64,000 bases of DNA from Alteribacter keqinensis (GTDB taxonomy: Bacteria; Bacillota; Bacilli; Bacillales; Salisediminibacteriaceae). This document shows, one piece after another, positions 7,726-17,086 of the stretch (position 1 is the stretch's first letter; every line of letters begins with the position of its first letter). The position numbers and the translations under genes were made by a program. Location of the stretch: NCBI RefSeq assembly GCF_003710255.1, contig NZ_RHIB01000002.1:1-64000 (forward strand), written 5' to 3'. The notes under the pieces were generated by a model that did not search any database, was not told the DNA's origin, and worked only from the letters and a program-made list of their open reading frames with translations.

Positions 7726-9186
7726 TTACCTTTTTCCAATATTCATAACCGTCTCAGCTATTGTCCTTACCATCGTTCCTGTCCCGCCGCGTGGTCCCAC
7801 AGCAGTTCTGCCCTCCTGCCATGCGGTACCTGCAATATCAAGATGAACCCAAGGTGTGTCTTCAGCAAATTCTCCAATAAACAAGCCTGCTGTAATTGTA
7901 CCCGCCTGCCGACCCGGAGAATTATTAAGGTCTGCCACATCCGATTTTTTCACCATATCCTTATAGTCCTCATCATTCGGCAGGGACCAGACACGCTCGC
8001 CCGCCCGCTCACTCGCATCATGTACCTCGCTCATAAGGTCCACATCATTCGTTATTGCAGCTGTCATCACACTTCCCAGTGCCACTACTGCCGCCCCTGT
8101 GAGAGTGGCTACATCAATGATCGCTTTGGCACCTGCCTGTCTGGCATAGGTTACTGCATCAGCCAGAATTAAACGTCCTTCTGCATCTGTATTTAACACT
8201 TCGATTGTTTTTCCGCTCATTGACGTGATGACATCGCCTGGTTTTAACGCCTGACCGTTAATCAGGTTTTCGGTAGAAGGAATGACTGCCATCACGTTTA
8301 CTGACGGCTTCTCTTCCATAATAATCCGCATCGCTCCCAGAACCGTGGCGGCACCTCCCATATCCATCTTCATTGTCTTCATCCCATCACGGGTTTTTAG
8401 GGAATACCCTCCGGAATCATAGGTGAGCCCTTTGCCTACAAGAGCTGCATCCCATTCCTGTGAGTCAGGATTTCCCCGATACTTCATCGTTATAAACCGC
8501 GGAGGCTCATCCGAACCTTTAGCAACAGCCAGCAGTGCCCCCATTTCCATAGACTCGATTTCCTCTTTACCGTAGACATCAACCTCCACATCGTACTCAC
8601 TCCCAAGCCTCAGGGCCTCTTCTGCAAGAATGGACGGCGTCATAAAATTAGCCGGGGTGTTAACGAGCCGCCTCGCTTCGTTTGTGGCCTTTCCCTGAAC
8701 AAGACCGCTTTGTACTGCTGTTTCAATACTCTTCCGGGATTCTGAAAACACCTTTACGTGCAGCTCTGCCTTTCTTTTATGATTTTGTTTATATGTATCA
8801 ACTTCGTATGAGCCCAGCTCCAGGCCTGCAGCAAATTGCGCGTAACAGTCCACACCGCCTCCGAAAGAATCAATCAGCAGCAAACTTGAATTTACTTTTT
8901 CCTTTGCTAAAAAGCGGTAGAGTGAAGCGCCGGTCCGTTCTGCTTTTTTCACAGACCAGTTCTCTTTTTTTCCCAAACCTGCTATAACTACATCTCCTGC
9001 TCTTGCCATCAAAATATGAATGCTGCCTGCATCACTCCAGGCTGGATGCTTTTCCTGCACACTTTGCAGCACCTGAGCCAATGATTCATCCATACTGCCC
9101 AAGTCTTCTCTTTGATCACTGAACATGCCGTAAACAACAGTCTCGTCCGATCCTCTGTCCCATTTTTCATTCCAGGAAATTTTCAT
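7726..9186 (-). CDS. pepA: Leucyl aminopeptidase, M17 family
   Basis: Cytosolic metallo-aminopeptidase that removes N-terminal residues from peptides; B. subtilis counterpart is YuiE. Length is 486 residues, normal for the family. The N-terminal regulatory domain covers roughly residues 1-165. The catalytic domain carries the metal and active-site segments GKGLTYDSGGYSLK (252-265), KMDMGGAA and the signature NTDAEGRL (332-339), so the active site is intact. AGGAG lies 11 nt before ATG 9186. It is monocistronic and followed by its own terminator. The flanking genes yuiF and yuiD fit the yui synteny. Confidence 0.96.
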   Translation of the reverse strand: MKISWNEKWDRGSDETVVYGMFSDQREDLGSMDESLAQVLQSVQEKHPAWSDAGSIHILMARAGDVVIAGLGKKENWSVKKAERTGASLYRFLAKEKVNSSLLLIDSFGGGVDCYAQFAAGLELGSYEVDTYKQNHKRKAELHVKVFSESRKSIETAVQSGLVQGKATNEARRLVNTPANFMTPSILAEEALRLGSEYDVEVDVYGKEEIESMEMGALLAVAKGSDEPPRFITMKYRGNPDSQEWDAALVGKGLTYDSGGYSLKTRDGMKTMKMDMGGAATVLGAMRIIMEEKPSVNVMAVIPSTENLINGQALKPGDVITSMSGKTIEVLNTDAEGRLILADAVTYARQAGAKAIIDVATLTGAAVVALGSVMTAAITNDVDLMSEVHDASERAGERVWSLPNDEDYKDMVKKSDVADLNNSPGRQAGTITAGLFIGEFAEDTPWVHLDIAGTAWQEGRTAVGPRGGTGTMVRTIAETVMNIGKR

Positions 9187-9299
9187 TTTTATAGCAACTC
9201 CTTCAGTAATTATTTTTAACCGACTATGACTGTAAGACTTCTTTAAGGAATGTGAAATTCCTTTTATTTAAGCTGTTTTCGTCTGGATTGTTTTTACCA

Positions 9300-9480
9300 A
9301 GTAAATTCCGCTTCAGGCGGACGCTTTCCTCGGGCATCGCTTCAGCCTCCTGAAGTTGCCTTCTGCTTCTTCCTCTACTAGCTTAGTCTTCGATGCACAT
9401 GCGTCGAAGCAACTCGCAGCTAATTCATGCTGTAATGCTCGTAGCTGATGCTATCCCCGCCGGAGTCGCCCCCTTTCGCT
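9300..9480. repeat. Dispersed GC-rich intergenic repeat, copy 1 (degenerate)
   Basis: This GC-rich non-coding stretch contrasts with the AT-rich flanks. On the reverse strand it contains AGAGGAAGAAGCAGAAG and CAGGAGGCTGAAGC, which recur in related form near 13560 and 63860. The relationship is by eye and the boundaries are approximate. Confidence 0.5.
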
Positions 9481-9670
9481 CCATAATTAATATTGACAAA
9501 ACAACAATGTTTTCGAAAAGAGCTTTTATTTATAACAAAAGATCTATTCACTGCCTTTTAATGAGTTGTGATATAATTATGGTTAAAAATAATAACTGAA
9601 TGACTTTTTAAATAAGCGTGAAAGGGTATACCCTGAATGACAAACTTCAATGAAGAAAGGAATAATCCAA

Positions 9671-10150
9671 TTGACTGAATTACTCACGAACTTTCCTCTT
9701 TGGGCCGCTTTGAGCGCGATCCTTTTAGCGCAATTTATAAAAGTACCCCTGCAATATATTGCATCCAGAAGGTTTGACTGGACACTTTTAACAAGTACCG
9801 GGGGAATGCCGAGTTCCCACTCAGGTGCTGTTACGGCTCTTGCTACAGCAATCGCCCTGCAGGAAGGTCTTGGTTCTCCATTCTTTGCCATCGCAGCGAT
9901 ATTTGGAATTATCGTGATGTTTGATGCAACCGGCGTCCGCTGGCATGCGGGCGAACAGGCTACTGTCGTAAATCAGCTTGTAACGGATTTTAATAAAATA
10001 ATGGAGGAAATGAAAGCATGGCCGACAAAGGAAGAAAAAGAGAAGCAAAAAGAACTCAAGGAACTTCTCGGTCATCAGCCTATTGAAGTATTCTTCGGAG
10101 GTGTTCTCGGAATTGTCCTGACCTTCATTCTTCATGCCCTGGTTTTTTAA
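9671..10150 (+). CDS. yuiD: YuiD family membrane phosphatase-like protein (divergent PAP2/VanZ, DUF212)
   Basis: Membrane protein of about 159 residues from the divergent PAP2 family (DUF212). The strictly conserved STGGMPSSHSGAVTALAT and FDATGVRWHAGEQATV correspond to the phosphatase-like motifs, and the C-terminus has the family sequence LGHQPIEVFFGG. Start is TTG 9671 (MTELLTNFPL), because AAAGGA precedes it at 9 nt and B. subtilis YuiD begins with the same residues; the ATG at 9650 would overlap that ribosome site. A TATAAT at 9572-9577 may be its -10 box. The physiological substrate is unknown. Confidence 0.92.
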   Translation: MTELLTNFPLWAALSAILLAQFIKVPLQYIASRRFDWTLLTSTGGMPSSHSGAVTALATAIALQEGLGSPFFAIAAIFGIIVMFDATGVRWHAGEQATVVNQLVTDFNKIMEEMKAWPTKEEKEKQKELKELLGHQPIEVFFGGVLGIVLTFILHALVF

Positions 10151-10179
10151 TTTCCTTTGCACCTCCTTTAATGAAAACA

Positions 10180-10229
10180 AAAAAAAGCGATCCTCCAGGT
10201 ATTGATTTACCTGTTGGGATCGCTTTTTT
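10180..10229. terminator. Bidirectional terminator between yuiD and yuiC
   Basis: Perfect 13-bp stem AAAAAAGCGATCC / GGATCGCTTTTTT with an inner AGGT/ACCT pair. T-runs on both strands. It overlaps the last bases of yuiC, whose stop is at 10228. Confidence 0.9.
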
Positions 10230-10923
10230 AATTTACGTCACGAAATACCTGAACAGCTTCGTCTTCATTTAAATTAATCAGATCCTGCTCACTCAGACGC
10301 CCGTCACCTTTTTCAACAACGTAAACATTAATGGTTTGTTTGCCCCATTGAGAATAGACGTCGTCGACTGTTTCGTAGTATAAGTCAATTTTGTTTCCTT
10401 TTATAGCAGAACCGGTATCAGCAACAACTCCGAATCCATAACCAGGAATATAGAGAATGGTTCCTATAGGAAATACACTCGGGTCAGCTGCGATTGTAGA
10501 ATAAAGATCCCGCTTTACTTTGACCCCGCTGTAAGTAATGCCATATTGGGGGTGTTCCTCTGTCTTTCCTGTAGACTCCACTCCGGCTGTATAACCGGTA
10601 GCAACGACAGAGTGAGAAGGATACTGTGTCCAATCCCGGGAGTTTTCCAATGTTTCTGCAGGTGGTCCTCCGTTTGTCTCGTAAAGGTTCCACGTCTTCA
10701 CAGCCTGTATAGAAGGCAACTCTCTTGAACGATTGTAGACAGTTCTATTTACCGCACCATTTACTTCAACTTCATCAATCCGGTTTTCCTGGCGTTGTTC
10801 AAGCCAGCGGCTGATATCGTCCGGCTTTACATTCGTAAGGTTTATAAAAGTGGCCATCAGCGCACCGATAAGTAAGGTTGTAATTAACAGACCCTTTCCT
10901 GCTCTTCTTACAGCAGTAAGCAT
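10228..10923 (-). CDS. yuiC: YuiC-like 3D-domain protein (cell-wall lytic transglycosylase type)
   Basis: Membrane-anchored protein of about 231 residues. The N-terminus (residues 10-30) is one hydrophobic anchor, then a charged linker, then a C-terminal 3D domain (named for three conserved aspartates), here in [19 protein letters not shown] with Asp 169 and 180, plus VVATGYTAG and [13 protein letters not shown]. 3D domains form double-psi beta-barrels like MltA, and B. subtilis YuiC has been described as a muralytic enzyme linked to stationary phase and sporulation. Start ATG 10923 has AGGAG at 8 nt; the GTG at 10941 lies before it. Confidence 0.9.
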   Translation of the reverse strand: MLTAVRRAGKGLLITTLLIGALMATFINLTNVKPDDISRWLEQRQENRIDEVEVNGAVNRTVYNRSRELPSIQAVKTWNLYETNGGPPAETLENSRDWTQYPSHSVVATGYTAGVESTGKTEEHPQYGITYSGVKVKRDLYSTIAADPSVFPIGTILYIPGYGFGVVADTGSAIKGNKIDLYYETVDDVYSQWGKQTINVYVVEKGDGRLSEQDLINLNEDEAVQVFRDVN

Positions 10924-11047
10924 CTTTTTCACTCCTCTCACCTAACAGGATGTCCATTTGAGTGAAAGAATATGCAGTGAAATGATGGCAGTTAATAACT
11001 GCACAGCAGATTGGCCGTAGAGTGTCCCGTGCCATAACCAGACGAGC

Positions 11048-11081
11048 AAAAAACAAAAAGAACCTGCCCCAGCCGGAGCAG
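11048..11081 (-). terminator. Terminator of the AbgT-family gene
   Basis: On the minus strand CTGCTCC pairs with GGGGCAG (one G-U), loop of 4 nt, followed by GTTCTTTTTGTTTTTT. Confidence 0.7.
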
Positions 11082-11099
11082 ATTCCATTTTCTTTATAT

Positions 11100-12638
11100 T
11101 TAAGGGTACATTACCGGAGCATTTGGTCCAAGCGGCATACCGGTTAAAATCCATACGATAAACATGACAATCCACATTATTGTAAAAGCAATCGAATATG
11201 GAAGCATAGTTGCAATAAGGGTTCCAATTCCCACCTTTTTATCATACTTCTGCGCAAAGGCGATAACGATGGCGAAGTACGGCATCAGTGGTGAAATGAC
11301 GTTTGTTGTGGAATCGGCAATTCGGTAGGCGAGCTGAGTCGCTTCCGGTGAAATTCCCATCATCATCATAAGCGGTACGAAAACCGGAGCCATAAGAGCC
11401 CATTTTGCCGACGCACTTCCGATAAACAGGTTAATGAAACCTGCCACAATGATGAAAGCAATTAAAAGCAGTATGCCCGCATCCTCAAGGCCGAGACCCT
11501 GAAGCAACTCCGCACCTTTCACACTCATAACAAGTCCGAGGTTGGTTTCTGCGAAGTAAGCCACAAACTGACCGGCAACGAAAGCTAGTACCACGTACAT
11601 TCCCATGGCAGCCATCGTATCGGACATTTGATTGGCTACATCTTTGTCTGACTTAATCTCATTTGTTACACGTCCGTAAACGTAACCCGGTATAAAGAAC
11701 ATAAGCAGGATTACAGGAACGAGAGATTCAAGGAAAGGGGCCAGTGAGACAATTAAATCGCTGTCCGGGTCACGTAAAGGTGCCCATTCAGGGACAACAA
11801 GCAACGCGATGGCTCCCATAGTAACAATAAAGGAAAGACCTGCTGCTTTAAGACCTTTTCTTTCAGTCGCATTAAGCTTGTCCGGCTCATCACCGATTCC
11901 GCCTTCATATTTACCAAGACGCGGCTCTACGATCTTTTCAGTAATCAGTGTACCAACAATCGTAAGCACGATTACACTCACGATCATGAAGTAATAGTTC
12001 ATGGCAATGTTCATGCCCTCTGCGTAAGCCGGGTCCACAATTTCAGCTGCAGCAATCGTTAAATTACCGAGCAGCGGATCAAGTGAAGTCGGAAGCAGGT
12101 TCGCACTGAAGCCTGCCGAAACACCTGCAAAGGCTGCGGCAAGTCCGGCAAGAGGGTGTCTTCCGAGCCCCGCAAAAAGGACTGCCCCAAGTGGTGTGAG
12201 GACCACATAACCGGCATCAGCTGCCATACTGGACATAATACCGCCAAAAACGAGTGCGGCTGTAATCAGCTGGTTCGGAACGCTCATGACAAGTCCGCGA
12301 AGCGCTGCGGAAATTAGTCCGGAACGTTCAGCAATACCAATACCAAGCATTGTAACAAGCACAGTTCCAAGTGGTGCGAAGCCGACGAAGTTATCAACGG
12401 CACTTTCAAAGATATAACGGATCCCCTCAGCATTCATCAAACTGTTGACTTCAATAATGCCTTCCTCGGGATCCGGGTGTTGAACAGACGTACCAAGGGC
12501 AGAGAATAACCCTGACGCCAGGATGACCATAAGGGCAAAGATTGCAAAAAGCGTGACAGGGTGCGGAAGCTTGTTACCTGTACGCTCAATACCATCCAGA
12601 GACCTCATGAGAAGTCCGTTTTTATTGTTCTTCCCCAT
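11100..12638 (-). CDS. AbgT family transporter
   Basis: Membrane protein of 512 residues with the AbgT family layout: cytoplasmic N-terminus (LDGIERTGNKLPHPVTLF), about nine helices, and two re-entrant hairpins. Conserved segments seen are MSSMAADAGYVVLTPLGA, GVSAGFSANLLPTSLDPLL, INLFIGSASAKWALMAPVFVP and RIADSTTNVISPLMPYF. Characterised members import p-aminobenzoyl-glutamate or export sulfonamides/folate precursors using an ion gradient; substrate here is not known. The gene sits between yuiC and yuiB, which are adjacent in B. subtilis. AGGGAGA precedes ATG 12638. Confidence 0.93.
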   Translation of the reverse strand: MGKNNKNGLLMRSLDGIERTGNKLPHPVTLFAIFALMVILASGLFSALGTSVQHPDPEEGIIEVNSLMNAEGIRYIFESAVDNFVGFAPLGTVLVTMLGIGIAERSGLISAALRGLVMSVPNQLITAALVFGGIMSSMAADAGYVVLTPLGAVLFAGLGRHPLAGLAAAFAGVSAGFSANLLPTSLDPLLGNLTIAAAEIVDPAYAEGMNIAMNYYFMIVSVIVLTIVGTLITEKIVEPRLGKYEGGIGDEPDKLNATERKGLKAAGLSFIVTMGAIALLVVPEWAPLRDPDSDLIVSLAPFLESLVPVILLMFFIPGYVYGRVTNEIKSDKDVANQMSDTMAAMGMYVVLAFVAGQFVAYFAETNLGLVMSVKGAELLQGLGLEDAGILLLIAFIIVAGFINLFIGSASAKWALMAPVFVPLMMMMGISPEATQLAYRIADSTTNVISPLMPYFAIVIAFAQKYDKKVGIGTLIATMLPYSIAFTIMWIVMFIVWILTGMPLGPNAPVMYP

Positions 12639-12693
12639 TTAAATCTCCCTTTCATTCTGGTTTAAAATAATGTAAAAATGGCAACTAAACATG

Positions 12694-12722
12694 ATTATAC
12701 GAAATTTTCCACTGATAATGAA
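12694..12722 (-). promoter_or_regulatory. Promoter of the AbgT-family gene
   Basis: On the minus strand TTCATT (12717-12722) and TATAAT (12694-12699) are 17 bp apart, about 55 bp upstream of the start codon. Confidence 0.6.
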
Positions 12723-12853
12723 TCGTTTTTTAAACATCCAAACTAAAGCGAACGTTCATAATATTAACACGAATCTTGTCGGAGACGCTTGGGCCGAACA
12801 AGATTACACATAATTTTACAATCGAATAAAGTACAGGGAGGGGTGAAACACGT

Positions 12854-12946
12854 TTGATTAACCGGTTGGAACACCGTATTAACGGCTTCAGCTTCCTCAT
12901 TGACGGAAGTGACCCGCCCCCAAAAGAAAAACCCTCCTTCATATAA
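12854..12946 (+). CDS. Candidate 30-residue peptide
   Basis: A TTG start at 12854 follows GGGAGGGG by about 10 nt and opens a frame of 30 codons ending TAA at 12944-12946. The predicted peptide starts MINRLEHRINGFSFLIDG and ends DPPPKEKPSFI. I do not recognise it. Support is the strong ribosome site, a filled gap between two minus-strand genes, and a terminator hairpin at the stop codon. Against it are the short length, the TTG start and the lack of a clear promoter. Confidence 0.35.
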   Translation: MINRLEHRINGFSFLIDGSDPPPKEKPSFI

Positions 12947-12955
12947 GGAGGGTTT
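12928..12955. terminator. Terminator of yuiB (and of the candidate short ORF)
   Basis: Perfect stem AAACCCTCCTT / AAGGAGGGTTT with a 5-nt loop. On the minus strand it is followed by TTTTTCTTTTG, a strong terminator for yuiB; the plus-strand tail TTTACTC is weaker. Confidence 0.85.
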
Positions 12956-12960
12956 ACTCA

Positions 12961-13281
12961 TTAAAACATTTGATATCCACGTTCACGCAGCATACGGATC
13001 GTAATCCCGGAAAGAATTGCTCCTGCCATCCCTGCCGACAAAACGATAATGTCCGCAAGTTTAAGATTAACAAACGACTGGCCAAGCTCTGAAAAGGCCA
13101 TCCCCGGAGATGTGAAATAGGTGAAAAATCCAACACTGTCTATAATGAAAATAACGACGATCGGGTAGATCACTGCCATCACCCAGGTGGAACGAAGCAG
13201 CATATTTAATATAAATCCGATTCCAAAAAACAGTACCAGGAAAAGGACAATTGAAATTATGAGTTGCGGTATACTAATCAT
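12961..13281 (-). CDS. yuiB: YuiB family membrane protein
   Basis: Small membrane protein of about 106 residues with three hydrophobic helices. The N-terminal pattern PQLIISIVLFLVLFFGIGF and LNMLLRSTWVMAVIYP are characteristic of YuiB, a conserved Bacillaceae protein of unknown function. Start ATG 13281 gives the family length (B. subtilis about 105) and has GGGGGTG upstream; in-frame starts further up would add residues not seen in relatives. It lies between the AbgT gene and yuiA, consistent with yui gene order. Confidence 0.88.
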   Translation of the reverse strand: MISIPQLIISIVLFLVLFFGIGFILNMLLRSTWVMAVIYPIVVIFIIDSVGFFTYFTSPGMAFSELGQSFVNLKLADIIVLSAGMAGAILSGITIRMLRERGYQMF

Positions 13282-13479
13282 CGGTCGTTTCACCCCCATA
13301 CAAATCCGCAAAAACACGCGGTACAACCAAACTTTAGTTTACTGCTATACCGTCTCAAGAGTCAAATGAATTTTCTTTGAACAAGATGCACAGGGGAAGA
13401 ACGGTGCTTATTTGTCATATTCTCTTAAATCTTAGACTGTGATAAAAATTATCGTTGTTTTTATAAATGTTTATTACAG

Positions 13480-13660
13480 GAAGTGTGCCACACTCCTGCG
13501 AGTGCAATGAGCCTTCACCTCATGAATTGGCTTCGAGCTGAAACCTGCGAAGCATAACTGGCAGAGGAAGAAGCAGAAGCAGTGGTGCTTCATATGCAAG
13601 GAGGGTCACCCCGTCACCCTGAAATCGAAGGGCATGGAGGCATCATCCACATACACGCTT
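13480..13660. repeat. Dispersed GC-rich intergenic repeat, copy 2 (degenerate)
   Basis: GC-rich, non-coding stretch between yuiB and yuiA containing CACACTCCTGCGAG, AGTGCAATGAGC and CTGGCAGAGGAAGAAGCAG. These same words occur, in the reverse complement, in the copy at the right end of the window (63815-63997). Boundaries approximate. Confidence 0.55.
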
Positions 13661-13671
13661 AACAAAGTAAA

Positions 13672-13709
13672 TAAAATAAAAGCCCTGTCCGTTAACGAAC
13701 GGACAGAGC
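13672..13709 (-). terminator. Terminator of yuiA
   Basis: On the minus strand GCTCTGTCCGTT and AACGGACAGGGC form a 12-bp stem (one G-U), followed by TTTTATTTTATTT. Confidence 0.9.
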
Positions 13710-13756
13710 ACAATAACAAGTATAATTGCCTTTTTCTAAGCAGTGAGGAGGAAAAC

Positions 13757-13894
13757 TTATCGCTTCTGGTATTGTCTTCCGGTACCGTGACAACGGTCGC
13801 ATGTTTCTGAACCACCAAGCAGCAATTGGAAATACCCTTTTCCTGTACAATATCCACACTCACCAGGCTTTAGACGATGCTTTGGAAATGCCAT
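13757..13894 (-). CDS. yuiA: YuiA family zinc-finger-like small protein
   Basis: 45-residue protein with two CxxC knuckles: CGYCTGKG near residues 13-20 and CDRCHGTG near 34-41, joined by the family sequence YFQLLLGGSET. The CxxCxGxG spacing is like a half DnaJ zinc finger, so zinc binding is likely. Function is unknown. ATG 13894 has GGGGGAG 9 nt upstream; it ends TAA at 13757. It is short but well supported by ribosome site, terminator, family match and position next to yuiB and yumB as in B. subtilis. Confidence 0.88.
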   Translation of the reverse strand: MAFPKHRLKPGECGYCTGKGYFQLLLGGSETCDRCHGTGRQYQKR

Positions 13895-14051
13895 GGTTAC
13901 TCTCCCCCTTTGTTGTTTATCTCAAATATATCTGAACTTTCTGATAATATAACAAGTTTCTTTACTAAAGCAAAGTGCCAAATTCAATCGTTTTAGCCCA
14001 TGTAAGCGCAAACATAAGGGTTTCTCTCCTTTTTTCTCTCTCAATCAAAGC

Positions 14052-14080
14052 AAAAAAATGTTCAGGGAAGCCCCTGAACA
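14052..14080 (-). terminator. Terminator of yumB
   Basis: Stem TGTTCAGGG / CCCTGAACA with a short loop, followed on the minus strand by TTTTTTTG. Confidence 0.9.
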
Positions 14081-14100
14081 TTTTAGTAATGCAATTTTTA

Positions 14101-15309
14101 CTAAAGAATATTAAGTTTTCCTTTTTTAAGAACAAGAGGCATCCCGCCAAGAAGGAACAGGTAGCGGTTGTCGATCATTTTTTTCACAGCTGATGCTGAA
14201 GATCCGTATACTTTACGGGATCCCACGAGACCGATTGCTTCTTTTCCTCCAAGGGACGCAACTGTACCTTTAATTTCCGGTTTGAACTCATCCATTTCAC
14301 CTTTACCTGTAATAAGGTGCTTCAGGTTGTTGGCACAAGTGTAAGCCTGCTGAATCGCAATTTGTGCAGTCGGCGGGTATGGACGGTTAATCTCTTCATT
14401 AATGATAAGAGCACAGTCCCCGATGATAAAGACATCATCATGATGAGGAGCACGAAGGTCTTTTTCCACCTTAACTCGACCGCGCATCGCTTCAAATCCG
14501 CTGTCTTCAACGATTGCGTTTCCGCGCACCCCTGTTGTCCATACTACTGTGTGGGATTTAATCTCTTCACCATCAGCAAGGAGGACGCCGTTTTCTGTTA
14601 CTTCTTTGATTGGTGTGTTGATTTTAAATTCAACACCGCGGCTTTCAAGAAGGTTCATAGCGTACTCTACAAGCTCTTCATCAAATCCCGGCAATGCTGT
14701 TGGCGCTGCTTCAACAGAAATAATCTTCACTTTTTCACGATCAATATCATACTCTTCACATAGTTCAGGAACACGCTCAGACAGTTCCCCAACGAACTCG
14801 ATACCCGTGAAACCGGCACCTGCTACTACAAAAGTAAGGTACTCGTCGTGCTTTACATCATCGTTGTTATAGCTCGCGAATTTATATTCAATGTGCTCCC
14901 GAATTAATCTTACGGAGTTTACACTTCGGATCGCAAAGGCGTGTTCATGTACACCAGGAATTCCGAAGGTTTCAGGCTCAGAACCAAGTCCGACAACGAG
15001 GTAGTCGTACTCTAGCTCTCCATTTTCAAGGATTACTTTTTTCTCTTCACGCTTGACTTCTTTTACTGCGTCTTTAATGAAGTTTACTTTGTTTGTATCG
15101 ATAACACTGTCAATTTTCATACGTGTTTTATCATGGTGCAGTGTACCTGCTGCAGGCTCGTGCAGCCATGTAGTCTGATAGTGGTAATTATGCTTGTTTA
15201 CCAGTGTAATTTCCGCTTCCTGATGCATCCCGGCTTTAGTTAGACGTGAAGCTGTCATAATTCCAGCGTATCCCGCACCTAAAATGACAATTCTTGGTTT
15301 TCTCTTCAC
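14101..15309 (-). CDS. yumB: NADH dehydrogenase-like flavoprotein YumB
   Basis: Type II NADH dehydrogenase family: a single-subunit FAD protein that passes electrons from NADH to quinone at the inner face of the membrane without pumping protons. About 402 residues. FAD motif GAGYAG (residues 11-16), NAD-binding region [16 protein letters not shown] mid-protein, and the second FAD contact VFIIGDCA. The C-terminal third is amphipathic, as in membrane-bound NDH-2. The start is the GTG at 15309 with GGAG at 8 nt; the GTG at 15318 overlaps that site. Divergent from yumC with a shared 460-bp regulatory region. A second relative, YutJ, lies at 21053. Confidence 0.93.
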   Translation of the reverse strand: MKRKPRIVILGAGYAGIMTASRLTKAGMHQEAEITLVNKHNYHYQTTWLHEPAAGTLHHDKTRMKIDSVIDTNKVNFIKDAVKEVKREEKKVILENGELEYDYLVVGLGSEPETFGIPGVHEHAFAIRSVNSVRLIREHIEYKFASYNNDDVKHDEYLTFVVAGAGFTGIEFVGELSERVPELCEEYDIDREKVKIISVEAAPTALPGFDEELVEYAMNLLESRGVEFKINTPIKEVTENGVLLADGEEIKSHTVVWTTGVRGNAIVEDSGFEAMRGRVKVEKDLRAPHHDDVFIIGDCALIINEEINRPYPPTAQIAIQQAYTCANNLKHLITGKGEMDEFKPEIKGTVASLGGKEAIGLVGSRKVYGSSASAVKKMIDNRYLFLLGGMPLVLKKGKLNIL

Positions 15310-15771
15310 AGTTCTCACTCCATTTCTAAATTACTCTCCATTTTCCCGGTTTCACATTGAATAAAGCATTTATATTTCATCCACGCAAATGGATATATGA
15401 AAAGGAGAGTTATAAGTTTGTGATGTAATTCACGTAATAGGGTACAAAAAAACAAGAAAAATAAGTTCAATGAAACGTGGTTGTTTTTGTTGCTGTAAAC
15501 TCCATCTACAATCATATTCATTTCCTGTTTACATTTCAACCGTTTTGTGAACTTTTTCCGAACATTTTCATCTAATAATAATATTTCCATAGAATCTCAT
15601 ATATATGTTTCCGTTTACTTTCTTTTTTTAACCAGTAAACCCTGTTTACATTGAGTTATTATAATATTCTGATTTGAACGTATGTTCCTTGCGTATTTCC
15701 TTTTCTTCTATCCCTGTTACGTTTATACTGAATAGAGTAGATGTGTAAATTTTTTTCTGGAGGTGTCAGTT
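15310..15771. promoter_or_regulatory. Divergent yumB-yumC control region
   Basis: AT-rich 460 bp. For yumB, TTGAAA (15534-15539) and TATGAT (15511-15516) are 17 bp apart on the minus strand. The word CCTGTTTACATT occurs at 15524-15535, over the yumB -35 area, and CCTGTTTACATT occurs again at 15641-15652 before yumC, where it forms the perfect inverted repeat GTAAAC-CCT-GTTTAC (15635-15649). A shared regulator is an inference. A possible open frame at 15315-15590 on the minus strand is Phe/Leu/Lys rich and not believed. Confidence 0.5.
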
Positions 15772-16773
15772 TTGTCAAAAGAAAGAGAGATTTACGATAT
15801 TACCATTATTGGTGGAGGGCCCGTTGGGATTTTCACTGCTTTTTACGGTGGCATGCGCCAGGCCAAAGTGAAAATTATTGAAGCAATGCCTCAATTAGGC
15901 GGGCAGTTATCCGCCTTGTATCCGGAAAAGTTCATATATGATATAGCCGGCTTTCCTAAAGTACGTGCTCAGGAGCTTGTAGACAGCCTTGTTGAACAGG
16001 CCGGACAGTTCGAGCAGACGGTCGCTTTGGAACAAGCTGTAGAGAAGGTCGAAAAAGGGGAAGACGACATTTTTATCCTGACTACAGATAAGGAAGTGCA
16101 CTATTCCAAAACAATCGTCATTACAGCCGGGGTAGGTGCATTTAAGCCCCGAAAGCTTGAAATTGATGGTGCCGAACAGTATGAAGGAAAGAACCTTCAT
16201 TATTTCGTTAATGATTTAAATAAGTTTGCCGGTGACCGCGTCTTATTAGCAGGGGGCGGTGATTCTGCTGTAGACTGGACACTCATGCTTGAAGATATTG
16301 CCGAAAAAGTGACGATCGTTCACCGCCGAAACAAATTCCGTGCCCATGAACACAGTGTGAATCAGCTGATGGACTCGGATAAAATCAATGTCCGTACCCC
16401 GTATACCGTTGAAAAACTTCATGGTGACGGTGAAAAGATAACGGCTGTCGACATCAAGATGAAAGACAGTGATGAAGTTGAAACCGTAGAAGTGGACGCA
16501 GTCATTGTCAACTACGGCTTTGTCTCCGCCCTCGGTCCGATTAAAGAGTGGGGTCTGGAAATTGAAAAAAACTCCATTGTTGTTAACTCTAAAATGGAAA
16601 CAAACATTAAGGGTATTTATGCTGCGGGTGACGTGGCTACCTATGATGGTAAAGTGAAGCTGATTGCCTGCGGATTTGGCGAAGCACCAATTGCCGTCAA
16701 CAATGCAAAAGCTTCGATTGACCCAAAAGCGAGGGTTTTCCCAGGACACAGTTCCAGCATGTTCCCGCAATAA
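15772..16773 (+). CDS. yumC: Ferredoxin--NADP+ reductase (thioredoxin-reductase type), YumC
   Basis: FAD enzyme that exchanges electrons between NADPH and ferredoxin or flavodoxin; the Bacillus type resembles thioredoxin reductase but lacks its CxxC disulfide. About 333 residues. FAD site [10 protein letters not shown] (residues 11-20), NADPH site [13 protein letters not shown], and C-terminal [26 protein letters not shown]; no redox CxxC is present, as expected. Start is TTG 15772, with GGAGGTG 6 nt before it; the GTG at 15763 lies inside that site. Single gene followed by a moderate terminator. Confidence 0.95.
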   Translation: MSKEREIYDITIIGGGPVGIFTAFYGGMRQAKVKIIEAMPQLGGQLSALYPEKFIYDIAGFPKVRAQELVDSLVEQAGQFEQTVALEQAVEKVEKGEDDIFILTTDKEVHYSKTIVITAGVGAFKPRKLEIDGAEQYEGKNLHYFVNDLNKFAGDRVLLAGGGDSAVDWTLMLEDIAEKVTIVHRRNKFRAHEHSVNQLMDSDKINVRTPYTVEKLHGDGEKITAVDIKMKDSDEVETVEVDAVIVNYGFVSALGPIKEWGLEIEKNSIVVNSKMETNIKGIYAAGDVATYDGKVKLIACGFGEAPIAVNNAKASIDPKARVFPGHSSSMFPQ

Positions 16774-16858
16774 GGGTTTTATTGTCTATCCTCGAAGGCA
16801 GACAGATCAGGTTTGTTCATAAATTCACATAAGGTAGCAGAGTCTTTACTTATAGGAT

Positions 16859-16900
16859 ATGCCGGTTCCTGTCAACGGGGAACCGGCATTTGTCTTGACT
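16859..16900 (+). terminator. Terminator of yumC
   Basis: Perfect 11-bp stem ATGCCGGTTCC / GGAACCGGCAT with a 9-nt loop, followed by a weak T-rich tail (TTGTCTTGACTTCTTTT). About 85 bp after the stop. Confidence 0.6.
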
Positions 16901-17052
16901 TCTTTTAAGTTTCGCTCCGCCCACGGAAGCGGATTGGGAATGAATTCACAACAAACACAAACCCTTCATATCTTAACCCGGCAAATCTTCATAGAAAGTC
17001 AATAAAGTCCTCTGCCGCTTGTTCTCAACCCACCTCCTCATTGAGTCCAAAT

Positions 17053-17080
17053 GAAAACCAACCCCTGCTGGAGTTGGTTT
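17053..17080 (-). terminator. Terminator of the A-type Fe-S gene
   Basis: Stem AAACCAACTCC / GGGGTTGGTTT with a 4-5 nt loop, followed on the minus strand by TCATTTGG. Lies directly after the stop at 17087. Confidence 0.7.
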
Positions 17081-17086
17081 GTATGT

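Noticed and set aside
15418-15437. Rex-like site TTGTGATGTAATTCACGTAA upstream of yumB
   Set aside because: The half-sites resemble TTGTGA and TCACAA but the spacing is one base too short and the right arm has two mismatches; not enough to call a Rex operator.
15315-15590. 91-codon open frame on the minus strand in the yumB promoter region
   Set aside because: No ribosome site, Phe/Leu/Lys-rich as expected from AT-rich non-coding DNA, and it covers promoter-like sequences.
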